64,000 nt of DNA, taken from NCBI GenBank assembly GCA_019203745.1, contig CP078104.1, positions 2,790,001-2,854,000 of the forward strand. Direction: 5' to 3'. Made by a program: the position numbers and the translations under genes. The notes beneath the pieces are model-generated. The model ran no database searches and was not told the origin of the DNA. It saw nothing but the letters and a program-made list of their open reading frames with translations. Shown here piece by piece: positions 19,678-29,899 of the stretch. Origin of the DNA: Chryseobacterium sp. E1 (lineage in GTDB: Bacteria; Bacteroidota; Bacteroidia; Flavobacteriales; Weeksellaceae). Position 1 is the first letter of the stretch. Each line of letters begins with the position of its first letter.

Positions 19678-22554
19678 ATGAATGTATTTAAAATCCCTGT
19701 CTCAGTCACTTATTTAACGGGTAGGGTATTACTTATTGGTGCAATGTCAGCTTCACCGCTGTTCCTTGCTCAGAAAAAGACAGTTTGAATGAAAAATCCA
19801 TCGACGAGATTGTTGTTGTAGGATACGGAACGCAGAAAAAGTCTAAAGTATCCGGTGCCGTTTCGGAGGCTTCACTGGATAAACTTACTTCCAGGTCGTT
19901 ATCCGGAGTAGGAGAGGCGCTTCAGGGTAAAGCTCCCGGAGTAACGGTGGTGAATGAAGGAGGAGACCCCAACGGTTCGCCGAAAGTAAACATCCGTGGC
20001 TTGGGCGGGGTAAACGGAGAAACACCTCTTTACGTGATAGACGGAGTTGTTTTTAATGGAACACCATCTATTAACCCTAATGATATTCAGGATATTTCTG
20101 TTCTTAAAGATGCTTCTGCTGCCATTTACGGGGCAAGGTCTTCCGGAGGGTTATCCTTATTACGACAAAAAGGGGTAAAAAGGAAGCTTAACAGTAGATT
20201 TTGATGTTAAATACGGAACCAACCAAGCATGGAGACTGAAAGAATCCTAAATGCAGCCGAATTCCAGGATGTTATGCGCCAGGCATACGATAATGCAGGA
20301 AAGCCGAATAGCCTTCCTTTAGCCTTCAATGCTGGAAAATACACAGACGGAGGAATCACCAGAACCAACTGGATGAACGAGATTTTCCGTACAGGATCTA
20401 TCCAGGAGTATAATATAAACCTGAGCGGGGGAAGCGAAAAATCCAGATTTTTTGTAGGAATGAACCACAGGAATCTTGAAGGGATTTTATTGAATACCCA
20501 GGCAAAACGATATAATTTCAGAGTAAACTCAGAACATAAGGTAAAAGATTGGCTTACCATCGGAGAAAATATGTATTATAATTATTCTGCAGGTAATACG
20601 GCCAATACCAAGAACGGTTATACAGGAGCGTTGGTTGCTGCTATGTATTATCCGCCGAATGTTTCGGTATATACACCAACAGGCGCCTTTTCAGGACTGC
20701 CTATTGATGTGGCGGGAGGATATGGAGATATGATCAATCCTGTTGCCTACCTTAAAAGGATCAGCATTCAAAACCCAACCCATGAGATTTTGATCAATCC
20801 ATACATAGAAGTGGCTTTGCTAAAAGATTTGAAATTCCGTTCTAACTTTTCCCAAACATTCAGGATAGGAAACATCAAAGAATTTACCCCAAGAGTATTG
20901 GAAGTAGGAAAAATATTTGATACCAACAGTCTTGAATATCAATCGAACACCTTATCAACCTCTCTTGCTGAGCAGCTCCTTACGTATAAATTAACAGCAG
21001 GTAAGCACAATTTTGATGTCCTTGCTGGGTTTACTTTTCAGAAAACCACTGAAGAAGGATTCAGTGCAAAGGCGATTTCAGAAGTGAAGCGGAAACGTTC
21101 AGATATCTTCAAAATGCAGCAGATACCAACAAAGAAGTTTACAGTTATAAATATCAGCAGGCCCTGATATCCTATCTGGGCAGGGTGAATTATGACTATG
21201 CAGGAAAATATATCATCAGTTTACTTGGGCGTAGGGACGGAACCTCTCTCGTTGCAAGACATAATCAGTTTGCCAACTATTATTCCGTTTCAGGAGGTTG
21301 GGTAGTTTCAAAGAGAATTTTCTGAATGATGTTTCATGGCTTTCCAGTCTGAAGCTGAGAGGAAGCTACGGGATTCTGGGAAATCTTGGCGGAGCCTCTT
21401 ATCAGGCCGTGAATCCATTAATGATAAGGTATAATAATGTTATTTTCGGGCAAGACCCAACGCAGAATATTGCGTATTACTCTACCACGCTTCCGAATGC
21501 CGATATAAAATGGGGAAATCTGAGCAGACCAACTTTGGGGTAGATGCTTCATTCCTGCACAACAGCCTTTCTTTACAATTTGATTATTTTGTGAAAAACT
21601 CAACAGATCAGATTTTCAATGTTAACCTTTCCAGTACGGCTACACTTGTTGATCAATATGTAAATGCCGGATTATTTCAGGATAAAGGCTATGAATTGGG
21701 AATAAATTACAATGGGAAAAAGTCAGGAGATTTCACGTATTCAATCGGGGCTATATTTAGTCAACTAAAAAATACGGTGAAGCAGTTGGCAACTGTAGAT
21801 GAGATCTTTATCAACAGCAATAATGTTCGTGGAGTATTGAAACCTACCCGTGTAAAAGTGGGTGAATCCCTTTATTCTTATTATGGCTATAAAACTGATG
21901 GAATTTTCCGTACGCAGGAAGAAATCAACAACTACAGAGATGCCAACGGAAACCTGATCCAGCCGAATGCTAAACCGGGAGATATTAAATTCCTGAAGAA
22001 AGACGGAAATACAGGAACACTGAATAACAATGATTTTGTAAACCTTGGAAATCCTTACCCTAAATTCTCTTCGGACTGTCCTACAACATGGCCTGGAAAA
22101 ACTTTGATCTTAACCTGTTCTTCCAGGGGTATACGGAAACAAAATATTCAACGGGATGAAATTTATTTCACTAAATCCGGGAGGTACAGGACAAAACTAT
22201 AATATGGACCGTGACATCCTGAATGCCTGGACTCCCCAGAATACCAACACCGATATTCCAAGACTTGCCCATGGGGATCCAAGCGGTAACTATTCAAAAG
22301 TATCGGATTTCTACGTAGAAGACGGTTCTTACCTGAGGCTGAAAAACCTTACAATAGGATATTCGTTACCAAAAGAACTTTATAATAAGCTTAATGTCAA
22401 TAAAGTAAGGGTGTACGTAACAAGCAGTAACCTGTTTACCATTACCAAATATACAGGGTTTGATCCTGAAGTAGGAATGGATACTTATGGTGTGGATACC
22501 GGAAGATATCCTCAGGCCCGTTCATTTATTTTCGGAGTGGAAGTGGGATTGTAA
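19678..22554 (+). CDS. SusC/RagA-family TonB-dependent receptor lacking the usual N-terminal beta domain (many frameshifts)
   Basis: SusC-type transporter of about 960 residues read across breaks near 19783, 20148-20245 (several), 21095-21170, 21297, 21520, 22070 and 22150. Signal peptide MNVFKIPVSVTYLTGRVLLI, cleaved near LAQ, runs within about 15 residues into the TonB-box/plug (SIDEIVVVGYGTQKKSKVSG). The carboxypeptidase-regulatory-like domain found in most SusC proteins is therefore absent. Plug motifs are GEALQGKAPGVTVVNEGG, NIRGLGGVNGETPLYVIDGV, and ISVLKDASAAIYGARSSGG. Barrel motifs include WMNEIFRTGSIQEYNINLSG and LKLRGSYGILGNLG. Restoring single bases in G- and A-runs yields LITTKKGKKGSLTVDFDVKY across the 20.15-kb break. 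A SusD gene follows after 26 bp and a phosphatase fusion after that. Confidence 0.88.
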
Positions 22555-22580
22555 CCTAAAATAATTTAAAAAGTAAAAAA

Positions 22581-24088
22581 ATGAAATTTTTCAATACCAT
22601 AATTTTAGCAGCAGGAATATCCGCAGCAATGCTGTCCTGTACCAACGAACTTAATATAGACCCTGAAGGAACACCTACAGAAGCCAACTTCTGGAAAACA
22701 GAAAATGACCTGATCACCGGTGCCAATGCGATGTACAGACCACTTTCCGACAGTGAATTTTATGGGAGAGGTTTTTTCTGGTTCATTAATGCCAGTGATG
22801 ATATGGTAACCGGAAGATCCAAAAGTGAAGCCGATAATGTGAAGAACTTCAGCAGTAATTATATTGCTGCAGGAGATCTGGAAACACAATGGAACAAGAG
22901 GTATGCCGTAATAGGAATTGCCAATAGTGTTATCCGTAATGCTGATAATATTCAGGCTTCACAGGCAGTGAAAAACAAGTATGTGGGCGAAGCTTTGTTT
23001 ATGAGCAGCAGAATGTACTTTGAGCTGGCTTATTCCTATGGAAATGAGAAAGCAGGTATTCCGATTGTGGATCGTACACAGGGGCCCAACCCAAATCCTA
23101 TTCCCAGAGCTGCCAATGTTATGGAAAACTACAATTATATTGTGAACGACCTGAAAAAAGCAGCAGAATTATTACCTACCCAGGCAGAGCTTCCGGCTAA
23201 AGATTACGGAAGACCTCATAAAGCCGCAGCATGGGCGTTGTTGGCGAAAGTATACCTGTTTATGAAAGACTGGAAGAATGCAGAATACTGGGCGAATGAA
23301 GTAATGACCAAAGGAAACAGAAGCCTGCTGAACAGCTATGCTGATGTTTTCAAAGCTGAAAATAATTACAGTTCAGAATATATATGGTCCATACCAAGTA
23401 CTCCGAAATTTAATGCAGTGGGAAGCATTCTTCCGGGGTAATGCTTGAAAATAAAGGATGGGGAGAATACAATGGCTGGGGATACTTTCAGCCTACAAAA
23501 GAATTATATGATGAATATGAAACCGGGGACCAGAGAAGAAGCACTACCATTCTGAAGATTGGAGATAAATTTACCTTCAACGGAAAGGAAAGAACATATG
23601 CTTCTACCAATTCCCTTACCGGATATCAGTTCAACAAATATATGGATGCCTTCAAATACCAGCTGAACAGCGGCCACGTAAGTGCTAACGGAGATTATCC
23701 TTGTACAGACCTGGCAGTTCCTATCATGCGTTATGCTGAAGTCATCCTGATCAAGGCAGAAGCTTTACTGATGCAGGGGAAACCTGCTGACCAGGAAATC
23801 AATATAATCAGGACCCGTGCAGGCTTATCTCCGAAAAACGGATGTACAATGACCGATCTTAAACATGAAAGACGTTGCGAGCTGGCAGGTGAATGGGCAG
23901 ACAGGCACAGAGATCTTGTACGTTGGGGAGATGCGCAGGAGACTTATGCGAAGCCTTTACATGGGATCAACGGACAGGTAGTCTGGGCGGCAAGAAACTT
24001 TAATCCGGCCATACATAATGTCTGGGCAGTTCCACAGGCTGAAATCGTCAACAGTCATGGAGTTATTAAACAAAATGAAGGCTGGTAA
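22581..24088 (+). CDS. SusD/RagB-family lipoprotein (one frameshift)
   Basis: Outer-membrane lipoprotein partner of the upstream SusC, about 502 residues. Lipoprotein signal MKFFNTIILAAGISAAMLSC with Cys20. SusD N-terminal features: LNIDPEGTPTEANFWKTEND, ANAMYRPL, then helical repeats (WNKRYAVIGIANSVIRNADN, GEALFMSSRMYFELAYSYG). The C-terminal domain has YAEVILIKAEALLMQGKPAD and the conserved LKHERRCELAGEWADRHRDLVRWG. The frame breaks at 23437-23441, where GGGG should probably be GGGGG; the corrected reading is SILPGVMLENKGWG. It is the canonical SusD type, unlike the two SusD-like proteins elsewhere in the window. The phosphatase fusion follows after 126 bp. Confidence 0.92.
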
Positions 24089-24214
24089 AATTTAATCTTA
24101 TAGATAATCCATCATATCATCGCATGAATTTCTGCGGTGATATGGTTTTTTCAAAGGTAGTATGAGCAGATTGTAAAAACGTTCCATTCTACCTGCAAAC
24201 AAAAGATCAACAAA

Positions 24215-26038
24215 ATGAAACTATCAAAAATATTGGCTGTAATAGCCTTAGCTGTTTTTTCTCAGAATCAGGCACAGAATTATCTGAACTATAATGTGGG
24301 AAATGCACATTCACATAATGACTATATGCAGGAAATTCCTTTCTGGCAGGCTTATTATGCAAATTTCGGTTCTATTGAAGCAGATGTCTACCCGGTAAAA
24401 GGTAAACTTTGGGTAGCTCATACGGAAAAGGAACTTTCATCAGACAGAACGCTGGAAAACCTCTATCTTGACAATATTTCAAAACAGATTAAGCTGAATA
24501 AAGGGAATATTTATCATGATACCAATAAAAAGCTGCAATTGCTGATCGATATCAAACAGGACTACAAAACAGCACTGAATATTTTAGTCAATACTTTGAA
24601 AAAATATCCGGAAATTACCGGAAATTCAGGCGTTAAAATTGTGATTACAGGAGGAAGGCCCCAGCCGGCAGATTTTAAAAATTATCCGGATTATCTTTAT
24701 TTCGATGGTGATCTTGATAAAAACTATTCAGCTGACCAGCTGAAAAGAATCGGAATGTTGAGTGCAGATCTTCCGGGGCTGGTGAAGTGGAATGGAAAAG
24801 GAATTCCAAGAGACGAAGAAACAGAAAAAATAAAACAGGCAGTGGAAAAAGCACACGCCTTGCAGAAACCAATACGTTTCTATGGAGCTCCGGATTTTCC
24901 TAATGCATGGGTAAACCTTATGGATCTTGGTGTGGACTATATCAATACAGACCATATTCCTGATCTTAAAAAATTCATGAATGCCATTCCGAAAAACTTC
25001 TATAAAAACACAAAGGAATATCCCGTCTATTCCCCAACCTATAAAACAGATGGTATCAGCAAAAAAGTAAAGAATATTATCCTTTTCATTCCGGACGGAA
25101 CTTCATTACCCCAATATTACGCTGCTTTTACAGCTAATAAAGGAAAGCTGAATGTTTTCAACATGAAATCTACAGGCTTATCCAAAACCAATTCTTCCAA
25201 TGCTTATATTACAGATTCAGCACCGGGATCTACTGCATTTGCTACCGGAGTAAAAACCAATAATACATTTGTAGGAGTTGATCATATGGGGAAAGCACTG
25301 GCACAGATTCCGGATATCATTGCAGAAAGAGGAATGGTTTCCGGATTGATTTCAACTGGAGATGTTACAGATGCTACTCCGGCAGATTTCTATGCACATT
25401 CTGATAACAGAAACAGCTCTGAACCTATTCTGAAAGATTTTGCAGCTTCCAAAACGAAAATTCTGATTGGTGGGCCTACAAGTGGACTTTCCCAGGAAAA
25501 CCTGCTGAAATTTAAAGAATCCAAAATAGATTTATATCAGGATCTGAAATCTGTAAATAAAATTGCAAATCGTACTTTGGTCATCGATCCGTTGGCCTCA
25601 CAAAGGGTATCCCAAAGAGGAAACTGGCTGGCTGATGCCTTTGATCTTACATTAAACAATCTGAAGGATAATACAAAAGGATTTTTTATGATGGTGGAAG
25701 CTTCCCAGACAGATGGCGGAGGTCATAGCAATAATATTGAGCAGCTGGTTACCGAGCTTCTGGATTTCGATCATGTGGTGGGAAAAGCGATGAAGTTTGC
25801 TGATGAAAATAAAGAAACTTTAGTGATTGTTGTGGGTGATCATGAAACCGGAGGGTTAACCCTTCTGGATGGAAGTCTTAAGGATGGATGGATTTTCGGA
25901 AACTTCAGTACCAATGATCATACCTCAATTCCGTCAAGTGTTTTTGCTTATGGTCCGAATTCTAAAGCGTTCACAGGATTGTTTGAAAATACAGAGATCT
26001 TCACTAAAATTATGGAAGCTTACGGAATCCGGAAATAA
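24215..26038 (+). CDS. Secreted phosphodiesterase-like / alkaline phosphatase fusion protein
   Basis: Intact 607-residue protein with two phosphoester domains. Signal peptide MKLSKILAVIALAVFSQNQA. Residues 28-265 match the PI-PLC/GDPD-like TIM-barrel group: AHSHNDY (31-37), SIEADVYPVKGKLWVAHT (53-70), LLIDIK (109-114), and VDYINTDHIPDLKKFM near 240-255. Residues 285-607 form an alkaline phosphatase domain: FIPDG (291-295), TDSAPGSTAFATG (333-345) with Ser335 as the probable nucleophile, a central TGDVTDATPADFYAH, MVEASQTDGGGHSNN, and VVGDHETGG near residue 545. The combination suggests stepwise cleavage of a phosphodiester and then of the released monoester, giving free phosphate, in the periplasm or outside the cell. 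It is third in a susC-susD-phosphatase unit. The exact substrate is unknown. Confidence 0.92.
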   Translation: MKLSKILAVIALAVFSQNQAQNYLNYNVGNAHSHNDYMQEIPFWQAYYANFGSIEADVYPVKGKLWVAHTEKELSSDRTLENLYLDNISKQIKLNKGNIYHDTNKKLQLLIDIKQDYKTALNILVNTLKKYPEITGNSGVKIVITGGRPQPADFKNYPDYLYFDGDLDKNYSADQLKRIGMLSADLPGLVKWNGKGIPRDEETEKIKQAVEKAHALQKPIRFYGAPDFPNAWVNLMDLGVDYINTDHIPDLKKFMNAIPKNFYKNTKEYPVYSPTYKTDGISKKVKNIILFIPDGTSLPQYYAAFTANKGKLNVFNMKSTGLSKTNSSNAYITDSAPGSTAFATGVKTNNTFVGVDHMGKALAQIPDIIAERGMVSGLISTGDVTDATPADFYAHSDNRNSSEPILKDFAASKTKILIGGPTSGLSQENLLKFKESKIDLYQDLKSVNKIANRTLVIDPLASQRVSQRGNWLADAFDLTLNNLKDNTKGFFMMVEASQTDGGGHSNNIEQLVTELLDFDHVVGKAMKFADENKETLVIVVGDHETGGLTLLDGSLKDGWIFGNFSTNDHTSIPSSVFAYGPNSKAFTGLFENTEIFTKIMEAYGIRK

Positions 26039-26061
26039 TGTATTGAGTATTAGTTTAAACT

Positions 26062-26132
26062 CTCGCAGATTTTGGTGATTACGCAGATCATGAAGCATTA
26101 AAAAAATCTGCTCAATCAGCTTAATCAGCGAG
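26062..26132. repeat. Imperfect palindromic intergenic element
   Basis: Two 27-base arms, CTCGCAGATTTTGGTGATTA... at 26062-26088 and its imperfect complement at 26106-26132, matching at about 21 of 27 positions, around a 17-base spacer. It lies between convergent genes and is distinct from the terminator that follows. The internal repetition of GATT/GCAGAT is unlike a terminator and fits a dispersed hairpin repeat. Confidence 0.6.
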
Positions 26133-26182
26133 CGATAAAAATCTATTATTTTTAAAAGCCGGACATTTAAAATTAAGAACAA

Positions 26183-26214
26183 AAAGGCTGTCTCCCCAAC
26201 GAGAGACAGCCTTT
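26183..26214. terminator. Bidirectional terminator between convergent genes
   Basis: Perfect stem AAAGGCTGTCTC / GAGACAGCCTTT with an 8-base loop, flanked by A- and T-rich tracts. It serves the phosphatase fusion (plus) and the PI-PLC gene (minus). Confidence 0.85.
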
Positions 26215-26236
26215 AAATATATCTAACAAAAATTGA

Positions 26237-27231
26237 TCAGAAATTGGTCTTTACAATCAGTTCAGACAGTTCGGCATTTATAAAATCGATCGGCATTACT
26301 CCGTATGTCCCCTGAGTATTGTTTTGGAAGAATGTTTTAAGATTAGGATTAATACTGTTGGAAACGGTAGGAATACTTGGAATTCCAAAAATTCCCGGCT
26401 TGTAACCACTTGTAAAGTTGATGAAAAGCTTCCCGGTTGTACCATTTTTGCTTCATTCAAAAGGTTCAATATTCCGTTCCATTTATCATCATTATTGGTT
26501 ACCTTATAATAATCCTGAACTTTAAGCTGTGCTGCAGCATTGTTGATTTCAAAAGTTGTATTATCCGCCCATGATGTCGCATTGATTCCTTTAGCCGTGT
26601 TCGCAGAAAATCTCCTTAATAATTTGATTTTTCCTCTTACATCTCCAAGATTGGGAATTGTAGTTCCCAGATCCCATTTGGCAGAATTTTTCTGAACATA
26701 AGAATCAAAAGTCTCCTCAAAACTTCTTGTCGTATTGGAAGCGTCATACTCCTCTTTTACAGACATGATAATTGTCTCAGACGGATGACTGTTCAAGAAA
26801 GCATAACAGGCATTAAGTACGTCATCAAAATTCAGTTTTTGGTAAATTGCTCCGTGATGAATCGTAAAAGAGTTGTCAATATGCCTGCAGCGGATATCCA
26901 GGAAACGAACTCCTGCATTCAGCTGTTCTGCAATGCTGAGGTCTTGTGTTTTAGCAGTACCTGATACAACAGGGGCATCTATGCGAGCGCCTGAATCATG
27001 CGTTCCGGGAATTGAAATTTTTGAAATGGAAATATTATCCTGAAGACCAGCCATCCAGCTGTTCATTGTAACAGGAACCAAAGATGCTTTAAGGTTTGCT
27101 CTCCCTGAAGCTATAACTGTTTCATTGGAATCTCTTTCAAGAATATTGTCGTTGGAACAGGAAAGTAATAGACTTGCGGCAGCAATACCAAGGCTCATCA
27201 CTCTTAAACGTCTCATGTTGTATTTAAACAT
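26237..27231 (-). CDS. Phosphatidylinositol-specific phospholipase C-type lipoprotein (one frameshift)
   Basis: Bacterial PI-PLC X-domain protein of about 331 residues, cleaving phosphatidylinositol or a related head group outside the cytoplasm. The N-terminus has a basic start and a lipoprotein signal, IAAASLLLSCSND, with Cys25. Catalytic-type motifs: SIPGTHDSGAR (73-83, His78), RFLDIRCR (109-116), and TIHHGAIYQ (123-131, with the second His at 125/126). FLNSHPSETIIMSVKEEY follows, as is typical of the X domain. The frame breaks near 26437. Adding one A gives NEAKNGTTGKLFINFTSGYK and carries the gene to the stop at 26237, restoring the C-terminus. It is convergent with the phosphatase fusion, so it is not co-transcribed with it, but it is functionally matched. 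Confidence 0.9.
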
Positions 27232-27343
27232 AATTTTATTTTATTTTTATTGTCACTTAAAAATAAGAATATATCAAGATATGAGGAGTTAATTTAACTT
27301 TAAGGGAAAATTAACTTGTTTTAAAAGACAGAGTGAAGCTCAT

Positions 27344-28023
27344 TTAGAAAATGAATGTCCTCTTTGAGCCGGGAACAGGAAACTGGTTTTCTCCGATTTT
27401 GAAATCAGACATTTTTATAGGGTGCTTAAGTTTATGGGTAAAAGATTTGTAGAAACTTTCCTGAGGTGCTTTATCTCCCTCGAAGCATGGATAATATTGT
27501 TCATCTACAATAACTTTTCCTGTTGAGAAATTCACTTCATGAAGGATGTTGAATTCACAGGTGTCGTCAAAGTTTTCCTGTGAGCCGATCAGATAAAAAT
27601 CACTATTCTGAAATCTGAACGTATGCCTGTAAGCCAGGCGATGTCTGGAATTGGTATTAAATTCCTGGTGTATTGTCAGGGCGTTGTTTTTATAGAAACT
27701 TCGGGTGGGCTGTTGTATTCCGGGCTAAAACCCATTCCACTGGAAATGAGAAATCCGTAAGCTTCTTTCCATACCTTAAGACCGTTAGCTGTATTTTTAA
27801 GAATATAGAGTACTCTTTTATAGTCTGTTTCAGGATATTCTTCTTTGGTAGCTCTTGTATTGGTATTGAATACCATTACTATCTCATCCCTGCCATCCTG
27901 GTCAAGATCGCCCCTGGCTTCAGAGATTTTATTATATCCTTCGGGAGCTGAAAAATCTTTCAGGGTCTGGGCATAAGAAGTAATGATCAGTTTGAGAGCA
28001 AGGAACGAAAACAGCTTTTTCAT
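27344..28023 (-). CDS. Secreted hypothetical protein with an FG-GAP-like motif (one frameshift)
   Basis: About 226 residues. Signal peptide MKKLFSFLALKLIITSYAQ. The segment ARGDLDQDGRDEIVMVF (near residues 36-52) is the Asp-rich loop seen in FG-GAP/VCBS-type repeats and could bind calcium. The rest has beta-rich sequence (FRFQNSDFYLIGSQENFDD, VNFSTGKVIVDEQYYPC). The frame breaks near 27690; adding one A gives SIKNNALTIHQEFNTNSRHR and joins the two halves. It is 19 bp downstream of another small secreted protein gene and presumably co-transcribed. I do not recognise a specific family. Confidence 0.75.
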
Positions 28024-28042
28024 GTCGATGAACCAAGGTAAA

Positions 28043-28530
28043 TTATAATCCCGTATCCTCTTTGAGTATCAGATGAGAATCATCCAGACGGCACAGGCAG
28101 CCTTTTATCGTTTTATAAATTCCGTCAATATCTGTTTCTTTACCTTTGGAATCTGTTACAGTAACTCCTGTAGAGTAAGATTCATCTTCCGCCTGATACG
28201 TTTTGAATAACTGATATTGATATCCATTGTTGGTAAATGTCAGATAATTGAGAGACATTCCGGCATTCTGTTTTCCGCCGCCTCGGTAATAGGAATTGTA
28301 TTTGAATTTTTTCCAGCTCTCTGCTGTTCTTTCCAAAGGAAATTCCATTTCTACACGATTCTTGCTCCCGAAACGGTATTGAATATATGCATCTTTTTAT
28401 CCTTTACCAACGTCATTTTCTTTCCATTTTTGGTTTCAAAGGAATAAATGATTTCTTCATTGGGAAGCAGGTATTGTGCCCAAAGGGATAATGGAAATAT
28501 AAAAGCAAACAGAAGAAGGTATTTTTTCAT
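28043..28530 (-). CDS. Secreted hypothetical protein (one frameshift)
   Basis: About 162 residues with a signal peptide (MKKYLLLFAFIFPLSLWAQ). The mature part contains PNEEIIYSFETKNGKKMTLV, SWKKFKYNSYYRGGGKQNAG, and an ending GCLCRLDDSHLILKEDTGL. There is a close Cys pair (CLC). The frame breaks near 28374, and GSKNRVEMEFPLER reads through in the corrected frame. It is first of a two-gene unit with the next hypothetical. The function is unknown; beta-rich composition and export are all that can be said. Confidence 0.68.
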
Positions 28531-28560
28531 GATTGGATTGGGTGTATGGAAGATAATACA

Positions 28561-28589
28561 GTAATCTGAAAAGATGCATTTCAGATTAC
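28561..28589 (-). terminator. Hairpin downstream of aroA
   Basis: Perfect 11-bp stem GTAATCTGAAA / TTTCAGATTAC with a 7-base loop, 21 bp after the aroA stop. The T-tract is weak, so termination efficiency is uncertain. Confidence 0.5.
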
Positions 28590-28609
28590 CATATCATCAG
28601 CTTTTTATA

Positions 28610-29827
28610 TTAATTCGTCATTATATCGGCAAGATCATTCCAGAACATAGGATATGATTTTTCCACCACATCCTCATCCTCGATATTGAGCTCCCCGATC
28701 AGGCAGTACGGAGCAAAGCTCATCGCCATTCTGTGATCCTGATACGTTTTGATTGAAATATTATCTTCCGGTTCTCCGAAACTCACAGATTCTATGGTCA
28801 GATCAGTGATTTGTGTTTCAGCTCCCAGTTTTTTCAGTTCATTATATAAAGCCTGAAGCCTGTCGGTTTCCTTTACCCTTAAAGTTCCCAGTCCTGAAAT
28901 CTCAAAAGGAATTTTTAATGCCGCAGCAGTTACACATAATGTCTGGGCAATATCCGGACAGTTGTTCATATCCAGGACGATCTTTTCAGGAAATGAAAAA
29001 TTCTGCTGAGGTTCCAGTGTTATTTTATGCTCATCTTCGGAGAAAACCGTTTTGATCCCGAAGAAATCTTCATAAATTCTTGCAATGGCTGAATCTCCTG
29101 GGTAGATTCTCTGTAAAAGCTTTTCAGGTGGATTGTTTTTCTTCCCAAAGCACAGATGGAGTAGAAGTAAGAGGCCGAGCTCCAGTCACTTTCCACTTCA
29201 TAGCTGACTGGTGATGAATGATCATCCATAAACGGTTCTACTCTGATCGTATTCCCTTCAAAGCTGTTTCTGATTCCGAATCTGGTCAGAATATCAAGCG
29301 TCATTTCAATATAAGATCTGGAAGTCACTTCTCCCACAAGATTAATTTCCAGTCCGTTTTCAAGTTTGCCTGCAATCAGAAGCAGAGAAGTAATAAACTG
29401 GCTTGAAATATTTGCAGGAACATTTACGGATGTCTGGGTAATCCTTTTTCCGGAAATTTTCAAAGGTGGAAAACCTTCGTTTTCCATATATTCAATTTCA
29501 GCACCAAGATCTTTCAGAGCGCTTACCAGATTTTTGATAGGTCTTTCCTTCATTCTTCCGGAGCCTGTAAGTACAGTAGTTTTTCCTTCCTGAATAGAAT
29601 AATAGGAAGTAAGGAAACGCATTGCAGTTCCGCATGGTGAATGTCTACAACATCTGTAGTCTCAGATAAAGCTTTTTTAGCAATTGGGTATCCTGAGAAT
29701 TAGATAAATTCCCGATTTTTATAGTATTGAACAGACTTTCCAGAATCAATAAACGATTCGAAATACTCTTCGAACCGCTGATCTGTACTGTTTTGTTTGC
29801 AATTAAGGTTGATTTTTCTAGCTTCAT
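28610..29827 (-). CDS. aroA: 3-phosphoshikimate 1-carboxyvinyltransferase (EPSP synthase) (frameshifts)
   Basis: Sixth step of the shikimate pathway in the cytoplasm: joins shikimate-3-phosphate and phosphoenolpyruvate. About 407 residues, slightly shorter than the usual 420-430. Motifs: SGSKSISNRLLILESL (residues 17-32), HAGTAMRFLTSYY (in the corrected frame near 29640-29610, equivalent to NAGTAMR), GSGRMKERPIKNLVSALKDLGA, VPANISSQFITSLLL, EVESDWSSASYF, LRVKETDRLQAL, and a C-terminal TYQDHRMAMSFA. The breaks are near 29645 and 29085. The start MKLEKS at 29827 is preferred over MQIIMKLEKS at 29839, because the family begins close to the SGSKS motif; no decisive ribosome binding site is seen. 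The neighbouring genes are unrelated. Confidence 0.93.
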
Positions 29828-29851
29828 TATAATCTGCATTTTATTTAAAAA

Positions 29852-29892
29852 AATAATGAGTTACAAATTGATGTATTATTTATAACTCATCA
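29852..29892 (-). terminator. Hairpin after the MazG-like gene
   Basis: ATGAGTTA / TAACTCAT arms in an AT-rich gap between the MazG-like stop and the aroA start. Weak; possibly a terminator. Confidence 0.3.
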
Positions 29893-29899
29893 TTTATTA

